Below, piece after piece: positions 33,053 through 44,892 of a DNA stretch of 64,000 nucleotides (position 1 is its first letter; each line of letters opens with the position of its first letter). The DNA comes from Pegea sp. RAD2-039 (lineage: Eukaryota > Chordata > Thaliacea > Salpida > Salpidae): assembly GCA_034620365.1 (NCBI GenBank), contig JAQGEQ010000237.1, positions 330,001 to 394,000 on the forward strand. Reading direction: 5' to 3'. The notes beneath the pieces were generated by a model. It searched no databases. It was not told the DNA's origin and was given only the letters and a program-made list of their open reading frames with translations. Made by a program: the position numbers and the translations under genes.

Positions 33053-35271
33053 ATGTCAAAAATTAGTTTCTTTGAATCTCTACAAGATTTAAAACTTGAT
33101 AAGAAGTATCTGATGGATGCAGAGACCTTTCGAAAGAAGTATCTGATCTTAGATATCATCGCAAAAGGAACAGAAGGAAAAGTATTTAAAGGTATGAAAA
33201 AAAAATAAAAATAAAATAGAATCATTAAAATCCAAATATAAATTATTAGATATCCCATAATGACGTTTACAGGTGATGACGTCATACGTGGTGACGTCAT
33301 CAACGGTGATTTATGTTTGTTGTAAAAACGAAAGTATTTTGTATATTTATATATATAAAAAAATTACAAAAATATTTTAATTAAAAATTAAACATTGAAA
33401 AAAAAAACTTCTTTTTCGATTTTGAATAAAAATATTCAAACTTATTTTGAAATTCTAATATTAGTAAAATAAACTCCAAATTTTATGTAATTGAATAAAT
33501 AAAAGTAAAATAAATAAAATTTACTTTCCATACTGTGATGTTTTTCATTATAACTTTATGATTTGTATAATTATTATTTAAAAATTAAATTTATTTCAAT
33601 ATTTAAAGAAAATCTTTGTATATTTTTATGATATTAAAGATTACTTTTTGTAGATACAATGTTGTCTTCAATTTAATCGAGATAGAAATAATAGACTAAT
33701 TTTTTGTTAGCTTTGAATAGATTAACAAACGCTCCTGTGGCTTGTAAAGTTGTTTCATCTTTCGACTGTTTCTGGATCGAACTTGATGAGAAGATTGAAC
33801 CTAAAGAAGTTTACTTATTAAGAAAAGCTTCAAAAGATAATGAAGGTTTTTTTGAAAAATTTAATTTTTTAAATAATTTTCATCAATGTTCAAAAATATA
33901 TTCAAACTTTTTAAAGGTTTCAGTTTATTTTTTGTAAATATTTTCTTTTAGTTTCAAATATGTTTTTAAATACTTTAAAAAGTTCAGAAATTTTTAGAAC
34001 TTTAAACTTTTTTAAATTTTTGTTTAGGTGTTATTAAGTTTCATGAATATTGTGCAAACTCTAAAAAAACTATAATTGTCATGGATTATATTGAAAATAT
34101 GATCAGTTTATTTGAATACTTCTCCAATCAGGTGACTAAAAACGGTTCAAATCTAGAAAAAGAAGCAAAAGTGAAAAAAATTATAATTCAGGTAAAAAGT
34201 GTTTCATGTAAAAATTTGAATAAATAAATTTATTTTTTCTGTTTGGAAACACTTTATTTAATTTTCAAAAAATTGTAGCAAAATTTTAATCAAATTAATT
34301 AAATGTTTGCTTTGACATTTTTAAATATTTTATTTTTTTAGTTTATAGTAACCTTTTGTAAAATAAACTTTTAAATTTAGTAAACAATTTTTTTCGAAAC
34401 TAATTAAATTTTTTTAGCTTGTGAACATTGTTTCAAAATTTCATGAAAAAAATATCTTCCACCGAGACATAAATTCAAAAAACATCTTAATTGATCCAAG
34501 AACACAGAAAATAAAAATTATTGATTTTGGAAATGGAACTTATTTAACGGTTTGCGAAAAACTTTTAAATTTTTCTAAAATTTCTTATTTTATTTCTAAC
34601 TTAGTTAATAGTTTCTTAAAATGTTTTCTTGAACTAACTTAACAGAATTAGTTTAAAAGAATTTTTAGTTATCAACATAATATTATTATTTATAAAACTC
34701 TAATATTTAGTGACTATTTCCATATATGGTATTGGCAAGTCTACTAAACGCAAGATTAAGTACAAGACTCATTTGAAGATCTTTTTAGTGGTTCCGTTGG
34801 TAGAGGAGTTTTATAAGTCAAATTTGAAGCTATCAGTTCATAAATAAAATTATCAGCTTTCTAAATTAAAAAATAATTTTGGGCCATTTTAATAAAAAGC
34901 CAAAATGTTTTGTTTATTTTCTGAAAATCTAAAATGTTTTCAAACAACTATATTAAAAATTTTATGATAATATATCAAAAAAATAAACTTTTTAAAATAA
35001 AATATTAAAAACTAAATAACTTTTTACATTTGATGTTGATGAATAAAAGATCTTAAATTTGCAGAACAATAATTTAAGACTCCGAAAAGAAGATATCAAT
35101 TCGATTGGACGACTCACACAACATCTGATTGGTTTTCTGATAACTCCAAAACCTTTAAATAAATATCTTTCAAAAGATTGTTTGAAATTTTTAAAAGAAA
35201 CTAACATTAAACTTGAGAAGATTACAATTAATTTAAAAGACCTTTTAAATACATCTTTCTTAAAATTTTAA
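33053..35271 (+). CDS. PIM-like protein kinase lacking the activation segment; predicted pseudokinase
   Basis: Exons 33053-33191, 33711-33845, 34028-34191, 34418-34549 and 35065-35271 join in phases 1, 1, 0 and 0 to give 258 residues. Retained landmarks: glycine loop AKGTEG (37-42, first Gly replaced by Ala37), ATP-lysine Lys59 in PVACK, alpha-C Glu79 in PKEVYLL, HRD (161-163), Asn168 and DFG (182-184). The hinge, HRD and DFG neighbourhoods (GVIKFHEY, NILIDP, IIDFGNG) resemble PIM kinases. Missing: the catalytic-loop lysine (HRDxK is HRDIN, Asn165), and the whole activation segment with the APE region. Only 18 residues separate the DFG Asp from Asp200 of DINSIG (DxWSxG position) instead of roughly 40. 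The C-lobe end (LSKDCLKFL, LKDLLNTSFL) is normal. I searched 34550-35064 by eye for a missing exon and found none that splices in frame. ATP binding is possible; phosphotransfer is unlikely. A missed exon is the main alternative. Confidence 0.8.
33250..33302 (+). promoter_or_regulatory. TGACGTCA pair in kinase intron 1
   Basis: Two CRE-type palindromes about 17 bp apart (near 33276 and 33292), with a half site (TGACGTTT) upstream, stand alone in otherwise A/T-rich intron 1. They are the only such sites between 20.3 and 55.3 kb that I found. Confidence 0.5.
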
Positions 35272-36057
35272 TTTTTTTTTTACTTTTGTTTTTATTTACT
35301 TAAAAAGCTTCAATTTTTTCTCTATTTCTTTTCTTTTTAAGATTTTAAAATCATTTTGAAATATTTCTTAAAAGATTTTATCCTGTGAATATTCAAGCTT
35401 TTTATTGTAACAAGCATTTTAAGAATTTTAATATATTTTCTTTTTATTTATTTTATTCAAAATTCGTGGATTTTATTTTCAATCATTTTTTTTGACAGCT
35501 TTTCTGCAAATAAACTTAAATTATTAAATTGTAAGTTTTTGAAAAAGATTTTTAAATCAATTCTATAAACTAAATGAGAATTATTTTAATTTTTCTGTTT
35601 CTTCTAATGTCACTAACATCTTCATCACTTACTTTCTAAGATAAGAATCAAGTTAAGATCTTTAAAAACATTAATTGATAATTTTTCAATCAAAACAAAA
35701 AATCTTTGATACTTTTACTAAATTCTAATTTTAGCAGAAACCGAGTTTTTTAATAATGAAATTTTTAATTATTTATTATAATTATTTGATTCAATGTATA
35801 ACTTGTAAAAAAATTATCTAACATGACAAAACCAAGAAATTCTATTCTTTGAAGTATTAGAACTTAAATTAAAATATTTTAAAAGTATTAGTTTGAGTTT
35901 TAGAAATAGGCGAGTCCTTAGCACCTTAGTCAAAGCCAAAGTTTTGTTATTTCTTTTTATTAAAACTTTATTGTTTTGCAAATTAAGATCAACTTAAATA
36001 AAGTTTTGATCAAATTGTTTTGTTAGAATTGCTCCATAAACAGAACAAAGTCTAAAA

Positions 36058-36125
36058 AACTTACAAACAAACCTTGTTTTTATTGGTTGAAGGTGCTGAA
36101 GACTCACCTGTTTCTAGCACTTACT
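36058..36125 (+). repeat. Diverged single copy of the 113-bp satellite
   Basis: TTACAAACAAACCTTG, TTGGTTGAAGGTGCTGAAGA, CTCACCTGTTTCTAGCAC: these match most of the monomer tandemly repeated at 47.5-51.8 kb, with a few changes, 11 kb away from the array. Confidence 0.75.
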
Positions 36126-36737
36126 AGATACCTCTATGATTAACAAATAATTGTCGTAAACGGTCGTTTTTTAAAATTTTAATAAATTGTTTGGAAACAT
36201 TGTGAAGATTATGAATTTATTTTTATTTGAAAAAAACTTTAAACAAATTATTATCTAACATAATTTCACAAACTATTTTTACTTTAATTTCTTACAAACA
36301 TTCCGCTAGACGTCGCTGTTGCCATGATTTTTTACGAGCAAAATCTACGAATTTATGTAAAGATTAGATTTTCAATTTTCTAATATTTTCAAATAAATAT
36401 CATGAAAAAAATTTAACTTGGAAATTTTAAAAAAAATGTTTTTTTATCTTAATAATTTTGTAAACTTTTTTTTATAATAAAATTTAATTAAATACTTATA
36501 AATTTGACGAATATTTGTAAAATTATTGAACAAATTATATATTTATAATATAAATATTAATTATAAGCTTTTCAATCTTAATAATTTTTCTGAAAATATT
36601 ATTTCACAAAAATATAAAAAGAAACTTAAAACTTTTCAATAAAATTACAACTAAACTACTTTAAACATAAATCTTTTTTATCTTTAACCAATTTGATGAT
36701 TTTTAATCTAATTACTGAAGACATTTTTACTGATCGC

Positions 36738-36761
36738 TGATTGGTTGATTCTGTAGGCGTG
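36738..36761 (+). promoter_or_regulatory. CCAAT-box plus GGCGTG composite, copy 1
   Basis: TGATTGG (inverted CCAAT box) followed after 11 bp by GGCGTG. Relatives occur at 37564-37585 (TGATTGG, 9 bp, GGGCGT), 38613-38635 (ATTGG, 12 bp, GGCGTG) and, on the minus strand ahead of aquaporin, 42291-42312 (TGATTGG, 8 bp, GGGTGTG). Function is inferred from similarity to NF-Y and KLF/Sp sites. Confidence 0.4.
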
Positions 36762-37563
36762 TAAAAAAAAGGAATTTTTTGATTAGCTTAATAATAGTAA
36801 ACTGTTTTAATCAAAATATTATCAATTTAAACATTCTGTTAGTTTCTGTTTATTGTTTTTAAGTTTTAATAGATTTGATTAGTTTATATTTTTATAGTTT
36901 ATGAAAAGATGCAATTTTATTTGATATTATTTTAAATATTATAAATATATTTTTATATTTATGAAAATTATTTTAAAATTGTATTATCAAAACTCATTAT
37001 AGATTTTTAAAATGTATTTTTTAACTTTATTCGTTCTTTAATTGAGAATTTTAATATTCAATAATACAAGCAAATTTCTATTTATTCATTTTCTACGTTT
37101 TAGGAAAATTTAAACGAAAAAAATTTGTTTTTAAAGTAAATAAAAAAGAATTTTTTTCTTTTAAATTAATCTTTGTAAACTAATGATGTTGAATTTGTGA
37201 TTTTTTTTTATGTACTTAATGTTCTGTGTTTTCTAATCTAATATTTGCAACTTTAAATCAAGAGATAATTGTTCAACAAATTTATTTATTATCTTTAAAA
37301 ATATTTAGAAAATTTTCTAATTACAATTAAATTTATAATTTTCTTTTTTTGTTAATTTAAAAAATCAGTTTATTTAAAAATAAATTCAAATTAATTTCAT
37401 TTTTTTCCAAAATAATTTTTTATTTCTAAATAACTTAACTTTTTATCATTTAGAATCTATTTATTTAGTTTGTTGTTTTTTTTATAATTTTTTTCATTTT
37501 ATTCAGCAACAACTTTTTATTTCTTGTAAGTTCAGTTTTTCTTGTTGTTCTGATTCAGGTTTC

Positions 37564-37585
37564 TGATTGGCTGATAAACGGGCGT
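37564..37585 (+). promoter_or_regulatory. CCAAT-box plus GGGCGT composite, copy 2
   Basis: TGATTGG with GGGCGT after 9 bp, in A/T-rich intergenic DNA. No plus-strand gene is visible downstream before 44.9 kb, so it might act on an unseen transcript or as a distal element. Confidence 0.35.
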
Positions 37586-38612
37586 TTAAAATTAGAAAAA
37601 TTTGTTCCTATCTTCTGCTACTTTAAAATTAACTAAGTTAGAATTATTTGATTATAATATTTATTTGAAACTGAAATAAATACTACTAATATTACCAACA
37701 AATGAATATTATTCAAAAAATTAAGACTCTAATTAAATATAAATTAAAAGTTTATCTTTTTACACAAGCAAAATTATTTCAATTAATTAACTGATACTAT
37801 TTCATTTTAATGTAACTTTTAGTTTACGTTTATTTATGAAATTAATAGTTCAAAATATTTTAGTTTTTTTAAGGTTTTTAAGATTTTAAAATCTTTGAAA
37901 ACTTAAAAATTTGTATAAAAATTAATTTTTCAAAAATTGAAATCCTCATTTTCTATTGGTTGTTAATAAAAATCTGGGGATTTCCCTCTAAAATAAAAAT
38001 CGAATGATTTGCAATTTCGGATTTGATGTCATCAAATAATAACACTAAAAGTCCAAAGTCTAATCTCTATTATGAGATTAGAAAATTCTGTTTGGAAACA
38101 CTTTATTTAAAAAAAATTAGATTAGTAGAAATTTGAATTTATATTTTTTAAAAACTTTTTTAACTTCTTTATTATTAAATTGATTTTTAAAAGATTTAGT
38201 TTTTTATATAGTTTAAAAACTGAAAATTTGTTTTATTTGAAATTGAAACAAACTGATACACAACAAGAAAACGTTTTAAGGTTTCGTTTTAACTCTTAAA
38301 TCAATATTTTAAAGAAGATTAAAACAATTTCAAAAAAAGCTGTAAAACTGAAAAGAATTAAAATTGTAGAAAAAAAATAATTTAAACTAAAATCAAATTA
38401 CTAAATGTTTAATCTAATTTAATAAAGTGATTTTTACAAAAAACAATCGATTTTTCAATTAAATAAAAAAAATTATTTAAAATAAATCAAATTAAGAATA
38501 AAATTTATAATTTTTAGAAATGAAATCCTCATTAACATCAGATGTACATTTGAAAAGGTCATTTTTAATTTTAACAAATTACTCAAGCATCAACTTAAAA
38601 TACTCGTTTGCT

Positions 38613-38635
38613 ATTGGCTAAAAAATATAGGCGTG
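38613..38635 (+). promoter_or_regulatory. CCAAT-box plus GGCGTG composite, copy 3
   Basis: ATTGG followed after 12 bp by GGCGTG. It is the nearest of the three to the 3' end of the aquaporin gene, in the opposite orientation to that gene. Confidence 0.35.
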
Positions 38636-39717
38636 CCTGATACTTTGAGGGGCGTTTTATTTATTTTTCATGATGACTTTGACTAACTCAAAATAAAATC
38701 ATTTCATTTTTCTAAGTATTTGGTTTTCACTAAATCAAAAAGCCTCAAATTTATATTTCAAAATCTTATTTTTAAAATGTTTATAGTCTTGCAAACTAAA
38801 TTTGAAATTATTAAAAAATGTTTTATTAATGTTTTGTTTCGAATATTTTTAATAACATGTATATAAACAAAACAAACAAAAAATTTTAGAAGTAAACCTT
38901 CTACATTATCAGCAAAAAGAGAATTGTAAAAACTTTCAAATTATATTTTTAATTATTTATAACTTTTAATAAATTATATTTCTTTTGTTAAAACCTATCA
39001 TCATAAATTATTCATTTCAAAATATATTTTATTTACAAAAAGTCTTTTAAAGTTATTACTTTAAAGAGAAAATGTTTTTTTTTTCAAATTATCTTTTCAT
39101 AAAAACATTTTCTTTAAATTACTTTTTCAATAAACTTTTTAAAAGTCTTTTAAATGATATTTGAACACAAGGATCTATTTTCTATTTTCTAAAAACGCTT
39201 TTCAAGTTTTTCTTCGAATTTATTTGAAATTATTAAAATTTTTTTTCAGAATTTCTAAAAAAGTTTCAAAAAATAATCTTATGTTTATTTTTTATATCTA
39301 AAATTTTCTTTAAAAGTTAATTTTTTAACATTCACTCTCTAAAAGTTAATTATTAATTTGTATCTTTTTATATTTATTTTATTTATATTATATTTATCTA
39401 ATTATCTATCTGAAAATAAATTATTTAAAATAATTTTCGTAGAAATTCAATAAACGACTTTAAAAAAAAACAAACAAAAAAACAAAAGCGTTTAACAACA
39501 ACAATAAACAAACAGTTTCTTGTTTTTATCAAAATATTTAATTGAATCTAAATATTTTATTTAAAATTAAATCGCAAAAAAAACTTCAATAAAAATTGAA
39601 TTTAATGAAAAATAAAAACAAACAGAAAAACAAGAAGAAAAACAAGAAGAAAAAACAAACTGAAAAAATAGTTTGTTTTTTTTTGAAAATTAAAGAGTTT
39701 ATAAAATAATAGAAAGT

Positions 39718-41746
39718 TTAAATAGAAGTTGTAACTTGAACAAGTTTTTCATTAGAAGTTTGAAAATCTTCAATCACGTGGACTTCGTTCGGATCTTGAT
39801 TATATTGTAATCCAATCAGTACATTGTAGAAAAGACTTCCAACAACCGCCCCAATTACCGGGGCAATTATAGGGACCCAGAACCAGTAATTACCTTCACT
39901 GAAAGAAAAGTTTTGAAAAATTTTAAAACATAAAAAATCATTATTTTAATTTTTGACAAAATTTTTTTTTACTCACGTAAACACCTGGCTACCATAGCCG
40001 ACCATGAAAGTAAAGAGACGTGGGCCGAAGTCACGGGCTGGGTTTATGGCGTACCCACAATTAAATCCGTAAGATAATCCTAAAAAGATTGAGATTCAAT
40101 TATATGGAAGATAAATTAATTTTCAAAAATTTTTTGAATGAATCAAATGTTAGTAAATACTCGTGTGTGAAGTAATCGGATAAAAAGTTTCATCTATCAG
40201 TAGATTCATGAATTGATGTAATTTTAAAAGCAAGTGAATCCTCAGCACCTTCAACCACCAAACACAAATTGACTTGGTGTTAAGTTTAAACAACAAATTT
40301 AAAATTAATCATCAGCCGAAGTCTTCATTCATAGAGACATAAAAAGATAAATTAAAGAATGATTTTAATGAAATCTGTGATAGAAGTAAATGAGTCTCTG
40401 AATTAAATTTGATATTTTGAGATTTACTATTTGGTAATGAATCGACGAATATATCAACTAACCAATTGAGAAAACCAATAAGCCAATTAAAACAGGTGTG
40501 AGACCATCTGTTATTTTGTTGTTCTTCTGATCAGTGATCGCAAGAATGATCCCAGCCAGAAGAGCTGTTCCCACGACCTTTGGATAAAAAAAATTGATGA
40601 ATTTTCGAAAATGGAAAAAATGTTTTATTTGAAAAATCTTGAACTTTTTAAAGACGTGGAGTTTTTACAAATTAAGGTGCTAAATTTACTTGATCAAGAA
40701 ATCCATTTCCAATAGACAGATGTTCTGCTGGGTAAGTAGCAAATATGCCAGCAGTTTTTACAGGACCAGTAACCATTCGCACACCACCATCAAACTGATT
40801 CAAAGCATCTAAAAATTAAAAAAAAATCTTTAAAAGAAATAAAAAAAAAATTATTTTTAAAATTTGGAATTTTGTCCTACCAAGGTAAACCCAATAAACA
40901 ATTGCAGAGGAGAAAATACTTCCTAAGAATTGCGCTAAAATATAAAAAGGTAATTTCCATAAAGGTAATTTCCCCCAAATTGAAAGCATTATAGACATAG
41001 CAGGGTTTACATGAGCGCCTGAAAAATTTTTAATTTAATTTTTTATAAAAAAAATAATTTATAAAAAACGAACCGGAAACATTTCCAGCGATATATATTG
41101 CCATAGTAACACCCATACCATAAGCCCAATTAATAGATAAAAAACCACCGTTACGACCACCACTGAGGACAGATTGGGCGACGGAACCGTTTCCAAAGGT
41201 CTTTTCAAAGAAATAGTCGATTAAAATTAAAAATTGATTGCATAAAAATTTGTTAAAAAGATTTTCTCGTAAAAAATCAGAAAAAATTTAAATTTTAAAC
41301 ATTTATTTTGAGATAAGAAGATAATATCAATAAATAGAAAGTTATTAATCACAAAAAACGTTTTAATAGTAATTTCCTGAAAGTTTTTTTAATGATATAC
41401 TTAATAAGATTTAAAAATTTATTTTAAAAGTAAAAAAATTTGATTTTAAAAGTTAAAAACAGTAAATAAAATAGTTTAAAAATTAAATAAACAATTTTTG
41501 TAATTAAATCTTTTTTTTAGAATTTAGAAGTAATTTACCAAAAGTACAAAAATACCCAGAAATTCGGCGAACATCTCTTTTACAATTTGAGATTTAACTT
41601 GAAGCTTAGATAAAACTTTTCTTCTATTTGATTCTAAAGAAACAATAAAGATTTAGAAAATAAAATAAGAAAATTTTTGAGTTTTTTAAAAAGTTAAAAA
41701 AACAATTTATCTCTCAAAAAAGAAACAAACCATAATTTTTTGTCAT
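39718..41746 (-). CDS. Aquaglyceroporin (AQP3/7/9/10 class)
   Basis: Exons in order: 41746-41731, 41633-41539, 41200-41074, 41018-40881, 40808-40690, 40577-40463, 40079-39977, 39898-39718. All phases agree and give 297 residues, the usual size. The family forms membrane channels for water and small neutral solutes such as glycerol. First pore box HVNPA (NPA 84-86); second NPARD (216-220), whose Asp after NPAR is the glycerol-channel signature. Typical neighbours are [40 protein letters not shown] and DFGPRLFT. Six membrane helices plus two half-helices are implied. The N-terminus is short and basic, and the acidic C-terminal tail ends VQVTTSI. A T22 tract followed by AG lies upstream (41826-41847 as A-run) as a strong acceptor in the leader. 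A satellite-like monomer sits in the intron between exons 6 and 7. Paralogue assignment within the class is not attempted. Confidence 0.95.
40222..40300 (-). repeat. Diverged single copy of the 113-bp satellite in an aquaporin intron
   Basis: On the minus strand: ACACCAAGTCAATTTGTGTT, then TGGTGGTTGAAGGTGCTGAG and GATTCACTTGCTT. This matches the metaxin-intron monomer closely, in reverse orientation relative to that array. Confidence 0.75.
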
Positions 41747-42269
41747 AATGAAGTTTTGAAGAGTTTCAAGGCAGAAAAATTTAATATTTTTTAAAAAAAT
41801 TCTGAGAAAAATATTTGAAACTCTAAAAAAAAAAAAAAAAAAAATTATCAAATTTTTATAAAAAAAATTTTATCATAAAAAATGAAATATTTTATGCAAA
41901 TGAAATTACTTTAGTATAAAAACGTATTGAAAAAAAGTTAATAACAAACAAACAAAATTAAATAAAAAAGTTTGTTTTATATTAAATGTTTAAAAGATAA
42001 TTTTATAAAATACAAAATCATAATTTAAATAATTTTATTTGAATTTATAATAAAAAAAAACTTAAACAAAAAGAATAAAATAATTATAACCAAATAAATA
42101 GAAGTTATTAACAGATAAGATAATAATGAAAATTCTAAACAAGAAAAACTATTTTATAGTTTCAAGATACTAAATTGAGAATTAATCAAATGATGTAATT
42201 GAACAAAAAGTGAACTTTATACCCACTCTTTCTAGCTTTGAGTTTACTGCCTTAGTAGTAGCATGGGTA

Positions 42270-42312
42270 ATTGTATATATAGCTTAAAACACACCCTTTA
42301 ACCAGCCAATCA
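42270..42312 (-). promoter_or_regulatory. Candidate aquaporin promoter
   Basis: Reading minus: TGATTGGCT (CCAAT box, 42304-42312), GGGTGTG (KLF/CACCC-type, 42291-42297), then TATATATA (42275-42282), in the usual order and spacing. It lies about 530 bp upstream of the start codon, with a probable leader intron ending at the T22AG acceptor near 41825. Confidence 0.5.
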
Positions 42313-42319
42313 TATTTCA

Positions 42320-44850
42320 GCCGAACAAATTTGTCTTTTTTTAATAAAGTTTATCTGAAGTTTAAACGAATTACAAGTTTTTCCAGACTACAGAATAAAA
42401 AAAACTAATAGTCAATAATATTATTATTAATAATTAATATTATTATCTTTTAAGACTTTTAAATAAAATATTATATAAATGAACAAATAATATAACAATA
42501 AAAATAATAACCTAGTTAACAAAATTTAATAACTGTTTACTAAAATTAATTAAGTTTACAAACCTTGGTAACATTAAACAATTATTGTGTAGTTAATAAC
42601 GCACAAAAAGGGTGCTTTCCCAAATATGAAATAATAATCTATCTATGACGTATTTAATTAATTCTAAGTAGTACATCTAAAACCTCAAATCCTTTCATAT
42701 ATAAAAAAAAACGTCAATACATTTATTTCTAACTTTAATTTGTGTTTACTGAGTAAGGGTGTTCGAACGCAGAATATACAGTCAGCAGAAAACAACTTTT
42801 TAAAATAAACAAGGTTTAAAAAAACAAATTAAAATCAATAAATTTAATATTTCAGATAATACGTTTATATTCCATTTTTAAACTATTCTTTCCATTTTTT
42901 ATTAGTTAAAATTCATAAACGACATTGATATTTATATATTTCTATACGTCGTTTTTTACAAAACTTTTATCTTCAAAAGTAATAATCTACTTCAGTTATT
43001 CTTTCAAGTTAAAAGATAAATTCAGTTTAACTTTCTACCTTCTAAACTTTAATCAAAAATTACAAACTCTTATGGCAACATACCAATGTTTTATAATACA
43101 TCGTTGATCCGGGTTACTGAGAACACTTTGCACCACAAGAGAACAAGCTTTAATGGGTTTAACTGCCTCATGGTTGCTTAGGAAAGATCAAAAACTTTGA
43201 AATTAAATCAAGACATAACATCTACGATCTCTTGATCTTAATAACGTTGTTTTAGGTCGTGGATCCCCACCAAACATCAGCCCACAACTTTACTTAATAT
43301 TTTTAATGTAGGTAGGAAGGAATTATGACTTTTAACTTTCTTCTACATACTTCTTCGACCTAAAAAGCTCAGCCAACAAATCTTTAAAACGTATATATAC
43401 AGCTTATCTATACACATATATGAGTATCAGTATTAGTAAGCTTCTGTGGTCATTACAAACAAATGATAAACTTTTTCTTTAAAATTTTAAGCTTTTATCA
43501 AATAAGCAGCTAACTTTGACTTCAAATATTATATTGATATTAAAATAGAGTTGTTATCAAAACAAGATAATGAAGGTTTAGACTTTGTATTTAGCAGTCT
43601 AAATTTAAATGAATTAATCTACTTTTTCGATCTATTTTCAAAGGAATTAAGTTTTTTTAAACTTAAAGAACTTATTCAAACTGCTTAGAAAAACACATTA
43701 TCAAAAATATTCATGTTATTAATAGAAAATCTGTTTACTGAATATTTGTTAATTATTTGAAGAATTTTTTTATATCTATTATATTTTATTTTTCACTAAT
43801 TTTTTTTAATTTTAGTTAAATAATTAAAACTTTTTTTAACGGTAACTGAATGTTCGTAATTAGGTTTTATTTAATTACCAATTTAAAAAAATATATTATT
43901 AAATGTAATAAAATTTAGATTTCTAAATTGCTAAAGTTCTATTAATTCCAATTTAAATGTACAAATAAAATAGTTATTTTTAAAAGAATATTTATGGTGT
44001 TAGTCAAATTTGGCGTTTTTACTAAACAACTTTATTTTACTTCAAAGTGATCTTGATTTAAACTTCGTCATATAACTCGAAAACCAAATATTTATTTTTT
44101 ATAATTTATTTATATTTGAATTTTTTAAATTATCTTTTGCTGTAGAATTTAAATAAATATTTAAAATTTCTTTTTCTCTATTTTGAAATGATTTCAACCT
44201 TAAAATTTTTTTAAACTTTTTTTTATTGTTAAATTTTCATTATTTTTTTTCACTTATTTATTTGAGATAATTCTAAATTTTTAAATCTTTTTTGTAAATT
44301 TCTTTTAATTTTATGTCAAATTATCTTTTTTCTGTAACAATTAATAAATATACTTTTTTTAAATGTTTTTTTATTTATTTTTAATTAAAGTTTTTTTATA
44401 TGAGATGTTGTAGTGATATAAATTACTATATTAGAAAATATATATTTTATTGTATTAGATTTTATCTAAAACTTATAAATTTTATTATTTTATCTTATAG
44501 ATTTGATTATATTAATATATATTCTTTATTTTCTAAATAATTTAACTTTTTATTTTAAACTTATTTTATATAAATCTGTTTTAGATTGGTTATTTTTTAA
44601 TAATAAAAAATTAAGACTTTATAAACTTATATTTTTGTTGAAATTTGAGTTTAAATTGAAAAGTCTTGTTAGCTTTTTTATAATTATCTTTTAATTTTTT
44701 ATAATATTTTTTTATCAGCTCTAAATTTTAATATATTAATTTCTATCTAAATATCAAATACTTTTCATATAATTATTATCAATTTATATATAAGAATGAT
44801 TTCAAATTTTATCTAGATAACTTATTCACTAACCTATCAACTTTATATTC
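42320..44850. other. Intergenic DNA between divergent aquaporin and metaxin genes
   Basis: Mostly A/T. 43080-43450 is clearly more GC-rich (with CCGGGTTACTGAGAACACTT and GTCGTGGATCCCCACC) but has no long frame and no tRNA fold. It could be a noncoding RNA or promoter region of metaxin. The small ORFs here are A/T-driven. Confidence 0.35.
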
Positions 44851-44892
44851 ATAGATATTTTTTATACATCTTATCATCATATCCAAATCAAA

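Larger units (their letters stand above)
35272..39700. other. Intergenic DNA between the convergent kinase and aquaporin genes
   Basis: No exon seen in 4.4 kb. It holds a diverged satellite monomer (36058-36125), a partial inverted one (about 35905-35940) and three copies of a CCAAT-plus-GGCGT(G/T) composite, annotated separately. GTTGCCATG near 36319 is a half X-box. Confidence 0.45.

Noticed and set aside
34714-34850. Missing activation-segment exon of the kinase
   Set aside because: One frame is open for 47 codons, but it has no kinase motif and no splice pair that keeps phase 0 on both sides.
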